Below are positions 45,082-54,631 of a stretch of DNA of 64,000 nucleotides, one piece after another. Below the pieces are notes generated by a model. That model saw nothing but the letters and a program-made list of their open reading frames with translations. It searched no databases and had not been told where the DNA came from. Each line of letters starts with the position of its first letter. Positions within the stretch are counted from its first letter, which is position 1. The stretch is from Cladophialophora immunda. Taxonomy: Eukaryota > Ascomycota > Eurotiomycetes > Chaetothyriales > Herpotrichiellaceae. The stretch spans positions 1,321,704-1,385,703 of the forward strand of contig NW_015622544.1 of NCBI RefSeq assembly GCF_000835495.1, written 5' to 3'. A program made the translations under genes and the position numbers.

Positions 45082-47640
45082 ATGGGCTTTAAGGAGGTTG
45101 CAGCCTTCTCCAATTCCCATCCCCCCCAAAACGTACAAGATTCAGTCGAAAGATGGCTCTCTCCAGTGTCGAGGGCAGAGCCAGGCCGCTTCTACAACTT
45201 CCGACAGTCCCAGGAACGCTGGGCCTTCAATAGCTACAACGTCAACCCGGACCTCGATCAAACTAGCATTGCTTCCATTGACGATGATGTCAGTGTGAGC
45301 GATTCAGCCCACGAGTCGTACTCTTCCGAATCATCATCTCAGACGTCCTGGACGTCAACGACCGATCCTGGTGACATCTTCCTCGACGAGGACGGTAGAG
45401 AGCCACTTCCGTCTCTCAAGAAGGTGCTCTCTCACACAGCACTTGAGCCGCAAGAGCAGCTATTGAAGGGAATACAGACCAAAGATCATGCCGCCTCCGG
45501 CAGCACCTGTCCCCTTGGATATGCCTATCGTAGCCTCAAGGCGCGGGTCTCTACTCATCTTCAGCAACCCAGCCAAACATGTCTGCGACTGCGCGGTGGC
45601 GAAGCCAGCTCTGACCCGGATGCACAACACTGGAATGCTCGGAGAACTGCTTGTTCTTTCAGGAGACAATGCCCGCCTAAGTTGAAGAGGGACACCGACG
45701 TCACAGAGCAGTTTGTGTCTCTACTCATCGTCTTTGCAAAGAGACTTATCACCGCCATTTGGCCCCTCTCTGACCGGCCACCGATGATGTCGGACTGTTT
45801 CAACGGGGCCGGTGTATTGCGCCTCGATACCTTCATCAAAGAAACACTCCGACGCTCCAAAACAAGCTACTCTACTTTACAAGTCGCGTTGTACTATCTG
45901 ATACTACTAAAGTCCAGGATGCCACAAGGGCCGTCCAAGACCAGCTGTAGAGGCGAACCGTTCGAGAGATCTCAGTGCCGAGCCATGCAGTGTGGACGTC
46001 GCATGTTTTTGTCCGCTCTCATGCTGGCTTCGAAATATTTGCAAGACCGCAATTATTCGGCCCGGGCCTGGAGCAAGATATCTGGCCTACGCAGCAGTGA
46101 AATCAACGAGAACGAAAGAGAATATCTCGCACAAATCAACTACGACCTCCATGTTCCGAAAGAGGCTTTCGACAATTGGAGCAAGATTGTTTTAATCTTG
46201 AGCAAGTTGTCGAGCGAGGGATCCCCGTGCCGGCCAGACGCTTTCAACGCGAATTTTGGTCCCCCTGGGGGTCATTCAAACACTTCTTTGGCTGCCATGA
46301 TCTCGCAAGTGGGTTTGGACGAGAACGTTGACGATCATGTGTTCTCAGAAGCTTGGTGGACAGCCCTGCTTCGGAAACTCGAGCCGAGCATCGTCAAAGA
46401 CACAGCGCATGTGGATGAGTTCTTGAGAGCTAATCTACCAAACGATAAGATGGACGTCGTTGCATCGCTCGCGCACCTAAGCAAGCAAGTGACCAGGCGA
46501 CCAGATAACGCAGGCGTAGGACCGGATGCTGTTACCCATGGCTATGATTTGAATTTCAGCGAAGCCTTGAAGACACGCGCCTCCGAGTCAACCAAGGCTC
46601 AACCTATCTCGACTTCTCAGACTCCTGTCCAGATGAGTCCAGCCAAAGGTCTCGCGTTGCCGAGTCGTCCTCACCTTGGAAACCTTCCGACCCCGCAGAC
46701 CACGCCTCGCATTCCAGATCAGTATACGTGGGAGCGAAACTGTGGCCGGCCTTCCCTTCGCTGCTCAGCGTCGGTTGATGCGCTGCGAAGCATGCGGAGG
46801 CAATGCCTCATGAATGCGAATTTGGAACGCTGCCCCCCTCCTCGACCTCAAAGCCTTGTCTTACCGTCTGTGAAGTGCCTTTTGCGTCCTGCTGAGACAA
46901 TTCAGGAACTTCCCAGTAGGTCAACGACCCCAGTGGCTTCATCACCGGCCTCGATCTCTTCGGACTCGACGACTGTGACATCCCGATCTCGGTCATCCTC
47001 AATTTCGTCCAGCTCCTCCTGGTCGTCCTGGGCACCAAGCATACCACCACTGCGGAGAAGCGTGTGGAGCGGCGTCAGCTCTCCTCTGTCTCGAGTGTGT
47101 TCACTCTCAGATAGACAGTCCAAGCCCGTGTCGGTGGATTGTCAGATGACTGGGGCCCCCTCCCACCAAGGCTACTCTGAGGAATCCCAAAGTCAACAGT
47201 CAAATAACATACCTACCAGTTCCGAAGTCGCTGCTATCCATGGATTAATGTCGTTGTCAGCGCTCACAGAATCGCCCAGTCAGAGTGTCACTCCAACACC
47301 TCGACGGTTCGCTGGGAAAGTTGACAGTGCGGTGCATCAGAGCCATAATCACCCCCGAGGGCAAAAGAGGACACTCTCCAAGATCGATTCCGAGCTCCAT
47401 GCTCAAGTGAGGAGTATTCTGTCGCAGAGTCAGACACAGATGGAAGTCGTCGAAGATTCTCTACCACTTTACTCCTGCATCACACCCACGCAATTGCAGC
47501 ATCCTACCAAGCTTCTGACGGAGTCCCGGAGAGCAGTTTCCAATGCCACTGGCACGAAACGTCATTGCTCCATGCAACACTCTTCTTCGACACCCGATCT
47601 GTCACTGCGCTTCCTCACTGAAGGCATTACAGCATCTTGA
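45082..47640 (+). CDS. Pcl/Pho80-type cyclin
   Basis: Regulatory partner of a Pho85-type cyclin-dependent kinase, acting in nutrient and cell-cycle signalling. A single exon of 852 residues. The cyclin box lies at about 230-385: VSLLIVFAKRLITAIW, LDTFIKETLRRSKTSYSTLQVALYYL, FLSALMLASKYLQDRNYSARAWSKISG, then SEINENEREYLAQINYDLHVP. The order and wording match the Pcl subfamily, close to Pcl1/2/5-like fungal cyclins. The N-terminus is S/T/D-rich, and the long C-terminal half is S/T/P-rich with many SP/TP sites, fitting phosphorylation-driven turnover. Residues 168-173 are exactly LRLRGG, the ubiquitin tail, just before the cyclin box, with no ubiquitin fold in front of it. Much longer than yeast Pcl proteins (about 230-300 residues), as is usual in filamentous fungi. 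Confidence 0.87.
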   Translation: MGFKEVAAFSNSHPPQNVQDSVERWLSPVSRAEPGRFYNFRQSQERWAFNSYNVNPDLDQTSIASIDDDVSVSDSAHESYSSESSSQTSWTSTTDPGDIFLDEDGREPLPSLKKVLSHTALEPQEQLLKGIQTKDHAASGSTCPLGYAYRSLKARVSTHLQQPSQTCLRLRGGEASSDPDAQHWNARRTACSFRRQCPPKLKRDTDVTEQFVSLLIVFAKRLITAIWPLSDRPPMMSDCFNGAGVLRLDTFIKETLRRSKTSYSTLQVALYYLILLKSRMPQGPSKTSCRGEPFERSQCRAMQCGRRMFLSALMLASKYLQDRNYSARAWSKISGLRSSEINENEREYLAQINYDLHVPKEAFDNWSKIVLILSKLSSEGSPCRPDAFNANFGPPGGHSNTSLAAMISQVGLDENVDDHVFSEAWWTALLRKLEPSIVKDTAHVDEFLRANLPNDKMDVVASLAHLSKQVTRRPDNAGVGPDAVTHGYDLNFSEALKTRASESTKAQPISTSQTPVQMSPAKGLALPSRPHLGNLPTPQTTPRIPDQYTWERNCGRPSLRCSASVDALRSMRRQCLMNANLERCPPPRPQSLVLPSVKCLLRPAETIQELPSRSTTPVASSPASISSDSTTVTSRSRSSSISSSSSWSSWAPSIPPLRRSVWSGVSSPLSRVCSLSDRQSKPVSVDCQMTGAPSHQGYSEESQSQQSNNIPTSSEVAAIHGLMSLSALTESPSQSVTPTPRRFAGKVDSAVHQSHNHPRGQKRTLSKIDSELHAQVRSILSQSQTQMEVVEDSLPLYSCITPTQLQHPTKLLTESRRAVSNATGTKRHCSMQHSSSTPDLSLRFLTEGITAS

Positions 47641-49295
47641 AGTCTTGTGATGAGGACTGCAGGCTTGTGCAATCGCTTTGTGACAAACCTGTGTCCTGTA
47701 TGATGGTCACCTTGGTCGTTCGTGGCTGCGGAGTCATCTCGGTGGCACCTCGTTACTATGGCTGCCTTTGCTGTCTTTATCGTATGTACGATCGGAGACA
47801 CAACGCCGCGCCAGATGTGACTATGCTTCCGATGGATGGTGCCAGGCGATACCCAGCGTCCAGCGCCTATGCAATGCAGCTCACAACAGCTTCCGAACCA
47901 TTTACAAGACCCTGACACACACCAGCACCTGGCATCCTAGCTCATAGTAGGTCTGTCAACGGCAACTCTTACCATCATCCACGCCATGTCAAATGTACAA
48001 GGCCGAAATCAGCCAAAGCAAAGGCACCAGAAAAACCTGTTCTATCTCTAAAAAGGAGAGAACAACAACATTACCCCCAATCTTGGTATCAAAATCTACC
48101 GCCAGGACAAATCATGGATCCAAGCGGTTGGAGGAATTCTCGAAGAATCATGTCAGCGCTACCATCGTCCATTGTATAGCTCATGGAATTGAACTTTTTT
48201 TTGTCTTTGATCTTCTGATACTCCGTAATTTTGTCTGTCATCTGTCTCTGTACTTGTCACGAGCTGAGCTGATAATCCGCGGTATCTTCCCGAGCTGTGA
48301 GTATCCCTTACCCCTGACGCTGCGTGAACCATGTCCTACCCCTACCCTTGAGATCTGTCGTGGAGGGAAAACGGCGGCTCCTCCGTCTGGGAGTGACGAT
48401 GCCTTCCTGCGTGGTACTATGACCCTCGTCTCCATCTCAGGGACTTGAAGCGGGTTTTGGCTGGCGTGGGTATTGTCGCCCAAGTACGGAGTACCTCGTA
48501 GGTGCACGTGGACAAAGGGGAAATTGACAAGCCCGATATCGGGAAACATCAGTCCACTCCGTCGCAATCACGAACGAACCCGCTTTGCTCCTCACCGCCC
48601 CAGGGAAATAGATTAGATAAGATGGACCGCGGGCGGATGCACCAAGATGCGACTACTTGCTGGATGCACTGGGTATGTTCTGTGGCACGTCGGTCGAACG
48701 GTGCTGTAGCTAACCCTCCATCAACCATCCCTCGAGCGACCCATCTTATCTCTCTATCTCTATCCATCAATCAGCCAGGACCCGGACGGTCAGAGTCGTC
48801 TACCAGTCTAGAGCCATCGGTATCGGATTCCCGGTCGCATAGCCCACCACCTCGGTGCATACCAGGGCACCACAATCATCACCCCACCCGAACCAATTGA
48901 ACCCCGTTCGCCATCTACGCCGAGCAGCTCTCTTTCTAGACTCTGCTCCCAGAGTTAGAACGGGAGCTTCTCCACAAAACCAAAAGAGAACAGGAGCGGA
49001 AAAAGAAAGAAAGGGGAAAAAAAAAAGCCAGTGAGGCGGGGGAAAGACGAGAGGATAATAAAACCGGGCTACAAAAACAACGCACGCCGCTTCTATAGAC
49101 CCAGAGAGACAACCAGCCCCGATATTGAGACAGACACACAAGGTGGGTAGAAAGGCCAGACAAGCAAGCAGGAAAGCGAGCTGAGCTGAGCTGGACGTGC
49201 GGAATACAAAAACCAATCACCTCAGGACCACACACACACACACACACACTCACATATATCCATATCCATATCCATATATACGTCGCGCGCAAAGA
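47641..49295. other. Intergenic: cyclin 3' flank and CREG-like gene promoter
   Basis: About 1.65 kb. A 92-codon frame directly after the cyclin stop has no motif. From about 48900 the sequence becomes purine-rich and leader-like, ending in the CA and CCATAT repeats before 49296. Confidence 0.45.
49228..49279 (+). repeat. CA microsatellite followed by CCATAT repeats
   Basis: About eleven CA units (49228-49250) run into about four copies of a CATATC-type hexamer. The block ends 17 bases before the ATG at 49296, so it lies in the leader of the CREG-like transcript, where length changes could influence expression. Confidence 0.8.
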
Positions 49296-50384
49296 ATGAG
49301 GATCTCTTCGCCCTGGACGCTGGCGGCGGTGCAGGTTCTGGGCCTGCTGGGTCCGCGAGCCGCCTTCGGCGCCCCCTCTGCGGCGGGGGCGAAGGGGACT
49401 GGGCCAGAGGACGTCGTCATGGAGCGGCCTCGTGGACGAGAACATCAGCCTGAGGGCCAGAGGGGCATGATGCTCGTCTCGTCTCCGCGGCCGCTGCGGG
49501 AGGTGGAGCATGAACACGAGCACGAGCACGAGCACGAGCAGTTTCTCGACGAGAGTCTGCCGACGGACCACGCTTCTTCTTCTGCTTTTGGGTCGGGGAT
49601 CGAGGCCTTGTTCTCGTACACGCCGTACAAGATCCCCTTGCCTCCCCTGTTTGCCGAGTCGATGGCGCGGTCGTCCTCCCCTGTCTCGTCCAACGAGGGC
49701 GAAGATGAGAGCAAAGACGAACAACAACGAGGAGCAGAAGACGCCACCGTCGCCATCCCGTCGCGGTACTACTCGACCGTCCTGGGCCGACGGCTCCTGG
49801 CCCTTTCGTCGCACGGGGTCCTCACGACCGTCTTCCCCGCGAACCTCTCGTCCTCCTCGTCGTCATCGGACCCCTCCGCCCAGGGGGTCCCGGCCTCGGT
49901 GGCAGACACGCCCATCGGACTCCCCGAGTACATCGCCTCGTGCGAGGAGCCGAGCGGCAACCCGACCATCCTGTCGCTCAAGGTGTCGACGTCGACCCGC
50001 AACGCCGCGGCCGGGTCTAATGTCTCACTCACCCTCAGCTGGTGGGACGAGTACATCCATCTGACGGGACAGAGGCCCTGGGCGCTGGCGAACCTCCCCC
50101 GGCTGAGCTTGACCGGCTATCTGGAGGAGATATCTGCAGACCAGGTCAGTCCAAAGGCCCTAGAGACCTGCTTCTTGCGGAAGCACAGGGACAGTGTCAT
50201 GTGGCTTCCCGGCCGCAAGTGGGCTGCACATCAAGGCTTTTGGACTCGGTTGGTTGTGACGCAGGCGTATTGGATCGGCGGCTTTGGGGACAAGAACTAT
50301 ATTGGCTGGTTTGATCCTGACGAGTGGAGGACGGTGAGGAAAGAGGACTGGGAGGCTGTTCGACTGCCGGGAGAAAAGGAGTGA
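49296..50384 (+). CDS. Secreted CREG-like protein (FMN-binding split-barrel fold)
   Basis: A 362-residue single-exon protein. The start MRISSPWTLAAVQVLGLLG gives a signal peptide cleaved near AAFGA. The frame is open upstream, but the earlier codons lie in the CA repeat and lack an ATG. Residues 71-80 are five Glu-His dipeptides, and D/E/S-rich linkers follow. The folded domain starts at about residue 150 (RYYSTVLGRRLLALSSHGVLTTVFP) and continues through SVADTPIGLPEYIASCEE, LSWWDEYIHLTG and FLRKHRDSVMWLPG. It ends with AYWIGGFGDKNYIGWF, the CREG / pyridoxamine-5-phosphate-oxidase-like barrel found in secreted eukaryotic proteins. Known relatives often lack enzymatic activity. Location is expected to be secretory or vacuolar. 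The Glu-His run could bind metal ions. Confidence 0.87.
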   Translation: MRISSPWTLAAVQVLGLLGPRAAFGAPSAAGAKGTGPEDVVMERPRGREHQPEGQRGMMLVSSPRPLREVEHEHEHEHEHEQFLDESLPTDHASSSAFGSGIEALFSYTPYKIPLPPLFAESMARSSSPVSSNEGEDESKDEQQRGAEDATVAIPSRYYSTVLGRRLLALSSHGVLTTVFPANLSSSSSSSDPSAQGVPASVADTPIGLPEYIASCEEPSGNPTILSLKVSTSTRNAAAGSNVSLTLSWWDEYIHLTGQRPWALANLPRLSLTGYLEEISADQVSPKALETCFLRKHRDSVMWLPGRKWAAHQGFWTRLVVTQAYWIGGFGDKNYIGWFDPDEWRTVRKEDWEAVRLPGEKE

Positions 50385-50728
50385 AGAATCTGTTCGAGGT
50401 TTGGGAAAGCCTGGCGAGTAACTAATGCGTAAACAGATTTGGCAGAAGTCAAGCAAAACATATTCGACGAGATCACAGTTTGGAAAGAATACTAATTCAT
50501 TGTCTGTAGAATTTAACAGTCACAACCAAACTGTTCCTGCGAGGTCAGCTTGTCAATAATGGAGACCACCCCAGTCCTTGGATGAATAGGTCGACGGCGA
50601 TTCATGTTGCGATACACTAGGATCCGATGCTGATTGTACGAAAGCCTGAAGCTTCATGCCTAGTGTTGACCTCCCCTTCATACTCCACAATCAGGAAGTC
50701 GATTATTCCGAGCACAATGGACCGTCGT
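50385..50728. other. Convergent 3' flanks
   Basis: About 340 bases between the CREG-like gene and the Hsp9/12 gene, which end towards each other. Nothing coding is seen. Confidence 0.5.
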
Positions 50729-51387
50729 CTATTTCTTTTCGCCAGAAATGCTGCTAGCAAGATCTGATAGCAATGTCAGCTTGAGGATGCGAAGAAGATG
50801 CGTGGTGAGACCGGCATACCTGACGCAGCTTTGCTAGCACTGTTCAGAACATTGGCAGTCATCTCCTGAGCCTGCTGCAGATAAGTCTTGCCTGACTCCT
50901 GTGCAGCTGAAGTGTTGGAACTGGCTGTCTGGCCGACGGAAGAAGCAGCTTCTTGCGCCTGTTGCAGGTATTCCTTGCCTGACTCCTGCGCTGCGCCGGC
51001 AGTCGAGCTAGCCTTCTGGCCCAAAGAAGAGGCAGTGTCTTGGATATTCTGTGTAGCACTGGATAGAGTGTCTTGGGCTGAGCTGGACTTGGCCGAAGTC
51101 TCATCGGAGAGCTTCTGGGTGGTGGACTTGCTGTCTCCTGTTTGTGGCCGTGTGAGCTAGGGATCTTAGGAGATTTGAGATCGGTAAGTACCTGGCTGGA
51201 CCATTCCTGCGATGTCGTCGGCGGTGCCGGTGGCAGACTCTTTGGCCTTGTCGAAGGTGGACTTCTGAGAGTCAGGAGTGAGCTTCTCTTGAGCCTCTGC
51301 AGATCAGGGTTAGTTGCTGGATAGCTCGAGACCCAGAAGGGGAATGCACGTACGATCAGTCAAAGGCTTGCGGCCGGTGTCAGACAT
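50729..51387 (-). CDS. Hsp9/Hsp12-family stress protein
   Basis: A small hydrophilic, membrane-protecting stress protein. The gene is easy to miss: four exons (51354-51387, 51192-51296, 50820-51137, 50729-50763) with introns of 57, 54 and 56 bp encode 163 residues. The first 42 residues, MSDTGRKPLTDQAQEKLTPD followed by SQKSTFDKAKESATGTADD, are the Hsp9/12 signature. The last 11 (DLASSISGEKK) come from a 35-bp terminal exon after a GCTGAC branch point. The middle contains two near-identical 29-residue units (83-111 and 112-140) sharing AAQESGK(E/T)YLQQAQE, resembling amphipathic LEA-type repeats, so this version is longer than the roughly 80-110 residues usual for the family. There are no cysteines. 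A CRE octamer lies 336 bases upstream, consistent with AtfA-type stress control. Confidence 0.92.
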
Positions 51388-52130
51388 GATGGACGAGTGT
51401 TTGGTCGAACGAGGGTCTGGTGGATTGAGGCTATGGGTTGTGCTAAAGTGATGTATGTGGTCAAAGTGAGAGAGAATGAATCAATGGGAATGGTTTGATG
51501 GTAGAGGTGCTGCAGTGGTGGAAGAGAGGAAAGGTTGAGAAAGGTGAGAGAGGCCGTTTGAAGGGTTGCCTTTAAGCTTTTCGTCACAAGGCAAAGCAGG
51601 TGCAAAGGGCGAGACGGTGGTCAGGCGCAATGAAAGCAAATCCCACCTGTTGCTTGCTGGAGGGAGACAAGGGAGGCATGGATGGTCTCATGGTGGGGGT
51701 GGGCAGAGGCTCGTATACACTTTGACGTCATCGCAGAGCAACAATTGCACATGAAACGCAAGGAGGGCACATGCAAGCGATGGAGTCAGGCAATATCAAC
51801 AATACTTCGTTCGGTTCAGTGCTCCTGTCTCAAGGAATAATGTCAACCAGTGGTGTATGTAAGCTAGCAAGTCTGATCGGTGTGATTGTCTTTTTTTCTT
51901 CTTGCAGACTGCAACCATTGATGGACCAAAAACAAAACAGACCTGGGGTATCCGCTCGCTGAATCTATTCAATAACAAAACGAATGCCCAATGCATGCAC
52001 ACACTGTGTCGTCCCCTCCTCCACATTACCTTAGTGTCAATGCTCTTGCCACGCTTTTGGATGCCAGGTGTGCCCCTTATCTTCCAACGATCGACTCGCC
52101 CTCCACCCTCTCAATGTTGCCCAGCAAGGC
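51388..52130. other. Intergenic: Hsp9/12 promoter and SFH5 3' flank
   Basis: About 740 bases holding the upstream region of the stress gene. Apart from the CRE at 51723 and a CCCCT stress-element-like pentamer near 52013, no elements stand out. Confidence 0.5.
51723..51730. promoter_or_regulatory. CRE (TGACGTCA) upstream of the Hsp9/12 gene
   Basis: A perfect palindromic ATF/CREB-type site 336 bases upstream of the Hsp9/12 ATG. Atf1/AtfA bZIP factors bind this octamer and control stress proteins in fungi. Assignment to this gene is by position, since the other flank is the SFH5 3' end. Confidence 0.55.
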
Positions 52131-53321
52131 TCACTGCGCTGCAGCCTCGTCGTCCTCGAGTGCCGGCTGTCGTCCGGTAGTACTGAGATCTTCTCCCTTC
52201 CCACCATATTCTGCCGGCAGCATGTCTCCGAGTCCTTTCACCTTGCTGCTCGTAACCATCTCCCGCGCCAGATTCGCGCCGTTACTCATCGGATGGAACT
52301 TCTTGATTGTCTTTGCGGCCACGAAGAGCTTCATGAATGTATAGATGAATCCCATGAACGCAGGAACATTCACAAAGAACTTCTCCTTGAGCAACTCTGG
52401 GTAATTTTGCGCGAAGACCTTGATTGTCTCGGTGCTGGCAGCTTTCACAACAGGAGACTGGCGGAGAAAACTGATCGACTTGTAATCGTGCACTTGGAGG
52501 ATCTTGTATGGGTCGTAGGTTGCAGTAATGGGCTTGGTGGCCTTGTCGATTCCAAGGGCTTGCAGTGCATCCTCCATCAGGGCGACTCGCCATTCAATGA
52601 ATCTGAAAAGTCATCGAGTCAGCAACGGGCACAGAATAGATGTCAAATCTTTCGTGAATCTCGTGCTTACTCTGGCAGATTTCCGAACGTCTCGTCCAGC
52701 TTCTTGACACTCCCGTAGATATTCCAAGTAAACACCTCCCTGCTCTCAGGGTCGGCCGCCGGATCAGCGTCACCGTAGACGGTGGTGTATCCCAACCCAG
52801 CGAATTTGTTCCGGTTGAATTTCTTCTTGACCAATTCCACTGGCTTCATCTTGGCCCGCCAGTCCAGGGTCTTGGTGAGGGTGTCCTTGGATTTGGTGAG
52901 GTCTCCATCATAGGCATTCAGATACTTTTGCAAGATCACCTGAGTCGGGATGTGGGTTGCCGGGTCTTCGAGTGTGACACCCCAAATCTCAGGATGGTCG
53001 TGCGCCTTTGCAAGGGCCCAAAGCTCCTCGATTGGGGTGAGTTTCTTCTCGACGGGGACATCGACATCACCAGCTTTCTCGGCGACGACTGGAGTTTCCG
53101 CAGTAGCTGGGGTAGTCTCCTGGCAGTGATCAGCGCTTGTCTTCCACGGAACTTCGCTGGATGGGGACTCGTACAGTCGGGGCAGAAGGCTCTGCGGCAG
53201 CCTCCGCGGGAGCCTCTGCTGCAGGCTTCGTCTCTGTGTTGTCTGGAACAACACTAGAAACCTCCCCTTGCAAAGCGGTGCTGTTGGGAGCAGCGGTCGT
53301 TGTCACTTCGGGAGTGGCCAT
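52131..53321 (-). CDS. SFH5: Sec14-like phosphatidylinositol transfer protein Sfh5
   Basis: A CRAL-TRIO lipid-transfer protein of the peripheral ER and plasma membrane that moves phosphatidylinositol non-classically; the yeast protein also binds haem. Three exons (53175-53321, 52671-53119, 52131-52602) give 355 residues. The first 60-80 residues are A/P/E/T-rich. Then come LTPIEELWALAKAHDHPEIWGVTL and VILQKYLNAYDGDLTKSKD (CRAL-TRIO N domain). The lipid-binding lobe follows: GYTTVYGDADP, FTWNIYGSVKKLDETFGNLPEF, VHDYKSISFLR, VFAQNYPELLKEKFFVNVPAFM. Introns of 55 bp (GTACGA...CCAG, GCTGATC branch) and 68 bp both restore the frame exactly, the second at PE|FIEWR. Full length and apparently intact. 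Confidence 0.93.
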
Positions 53322-54631
53322 TGGGACCGGATAACAGATTGCGCGAATGGAGGGAAGATGCGTCGAACAAGGAGCTGGCCTTCAAGAGGTATATAGTTAT
53401 CGGCGGATGCTCTTTTGCAGCGTAGGTTCGAAAGGATGAAGAGATTGGTTCGGATGGGCAGCTACAGGGGCCGTGTGGGATCGTTGGCGAGGAATCGAGG
53501 TTTGTTTACGGTGTTCGCAAAGGGAACTCGTCGAGACCAATGTCAGAAATCACAAGTATCCACACTCGTGGTATCAAGATGATAATCCAAGACTTCTGGT
53601 AGATAGTCCGGTCTATCGAGAAGAAGCAGATCTATGGTACTGGGAGATGAGCTCGATGGAGTGTGTGCAATGCAGGTTGAAGAGACAAGGGAGTGCAGTA
53701 TCCCCGTATTTTAGTTGCCTAATCTAATCAGATAGCCGACCCGCCAAGCCATTCTCGAGAGTTCCAATCCGGACAATGCCGCGTACTCGGTACAGCCGAG
53801 TTGTCGTCATGAACTCACAAGGGCTCAAGGGCCACAGAGAAATGGAAAGGCGTTTTGAATCACCATGCAATCAAAAGACAGACAAGATGTTCAACGGGAA
53901 AACAGAGCCAGAGCTCAATATTTCTAGTATTTGGCTGGTTGTATCTCTAAAATTGTGTCCAAGTCGTTGTTCCATCCACAGCCCTCGGCGAGGGTCTCCA
54001 AACACTGTATCATCTCAGTTTCCTCCACCGCATAGATCTCGAATCATATATTCCGTTTCGAAACATGTCGTCGAGGTCCCCTCGCCCAGCCATCTATTCA
54101 TTAGTCCTCTACCGACTTAGACATTCAAAAACTGGTTTCCTTTTCCCAAACACAAAAATCAAGTGCGCACTTCTGCTCGAGGCTCTGTATCTTCAAGCAT
54201 GTCGAGACAGACGCGGTGATATCACTGTTGTAAATCGACAAAATCACAATTTGCACTTGGACGGCAAATCCTCCTCCATTAGATTCTTGCTCATCAAGAC
54301 ACCCAACACATCACCCCAAAGGATAGGTTTGATCACCCGTGAGATATCCTGTCGTGCAGGCTCTAGTTGCGTGCTCTCCATTGCTCTCCGACAACGAACC
54401 GGGGGCTAGAGGCGTACAACAGTAGAAAAGTTGGAGATTCGTTTATCGCATGGTCGTCAAATCGTGCAGCTGGAGTAGGACCTTGGTAGGTTGTATGAGG
54501 AAGACAGGGCAAAACGGGTCTATGTGCAACACAAAATAACGAAAGCAAAACTGGCCACTGGCATTTCTCTGCAATTTGATCCGCGCAACAGTCGCCTGGA
54601 CGTGAAGACGCGGTGAATGGGTAGAGTGTCA
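53322..54631. other. Intergenic: SFH5 promoter and areA 3' region
   Basis: About 1.3 kb. It includes whatever 3' untranslated region areA has. In Aspergillus nidulans the areA 3' UTR controls mRNA stability in response to glutamine; no sequence here can be assigned to that role by eye. No gene seen. Confidence 0.5.

Noticed and set aside
48936..49814. A 292-codon minus-strand frame overlapping the start of the CREG-like gene
   Set aside because: It is antisense to a clear coding region with a signal peptide and domain, is R/S/G-rich, has no domain, and arises from the third-position bias of the real gene.
49510..50064. A 184-codon plus-strand frame in another phase of the CREG-like gene
   Set aside because: Overlaps the real frame throughout; its R/P/S-rich composition is typical of a shifted GC-rich frame.
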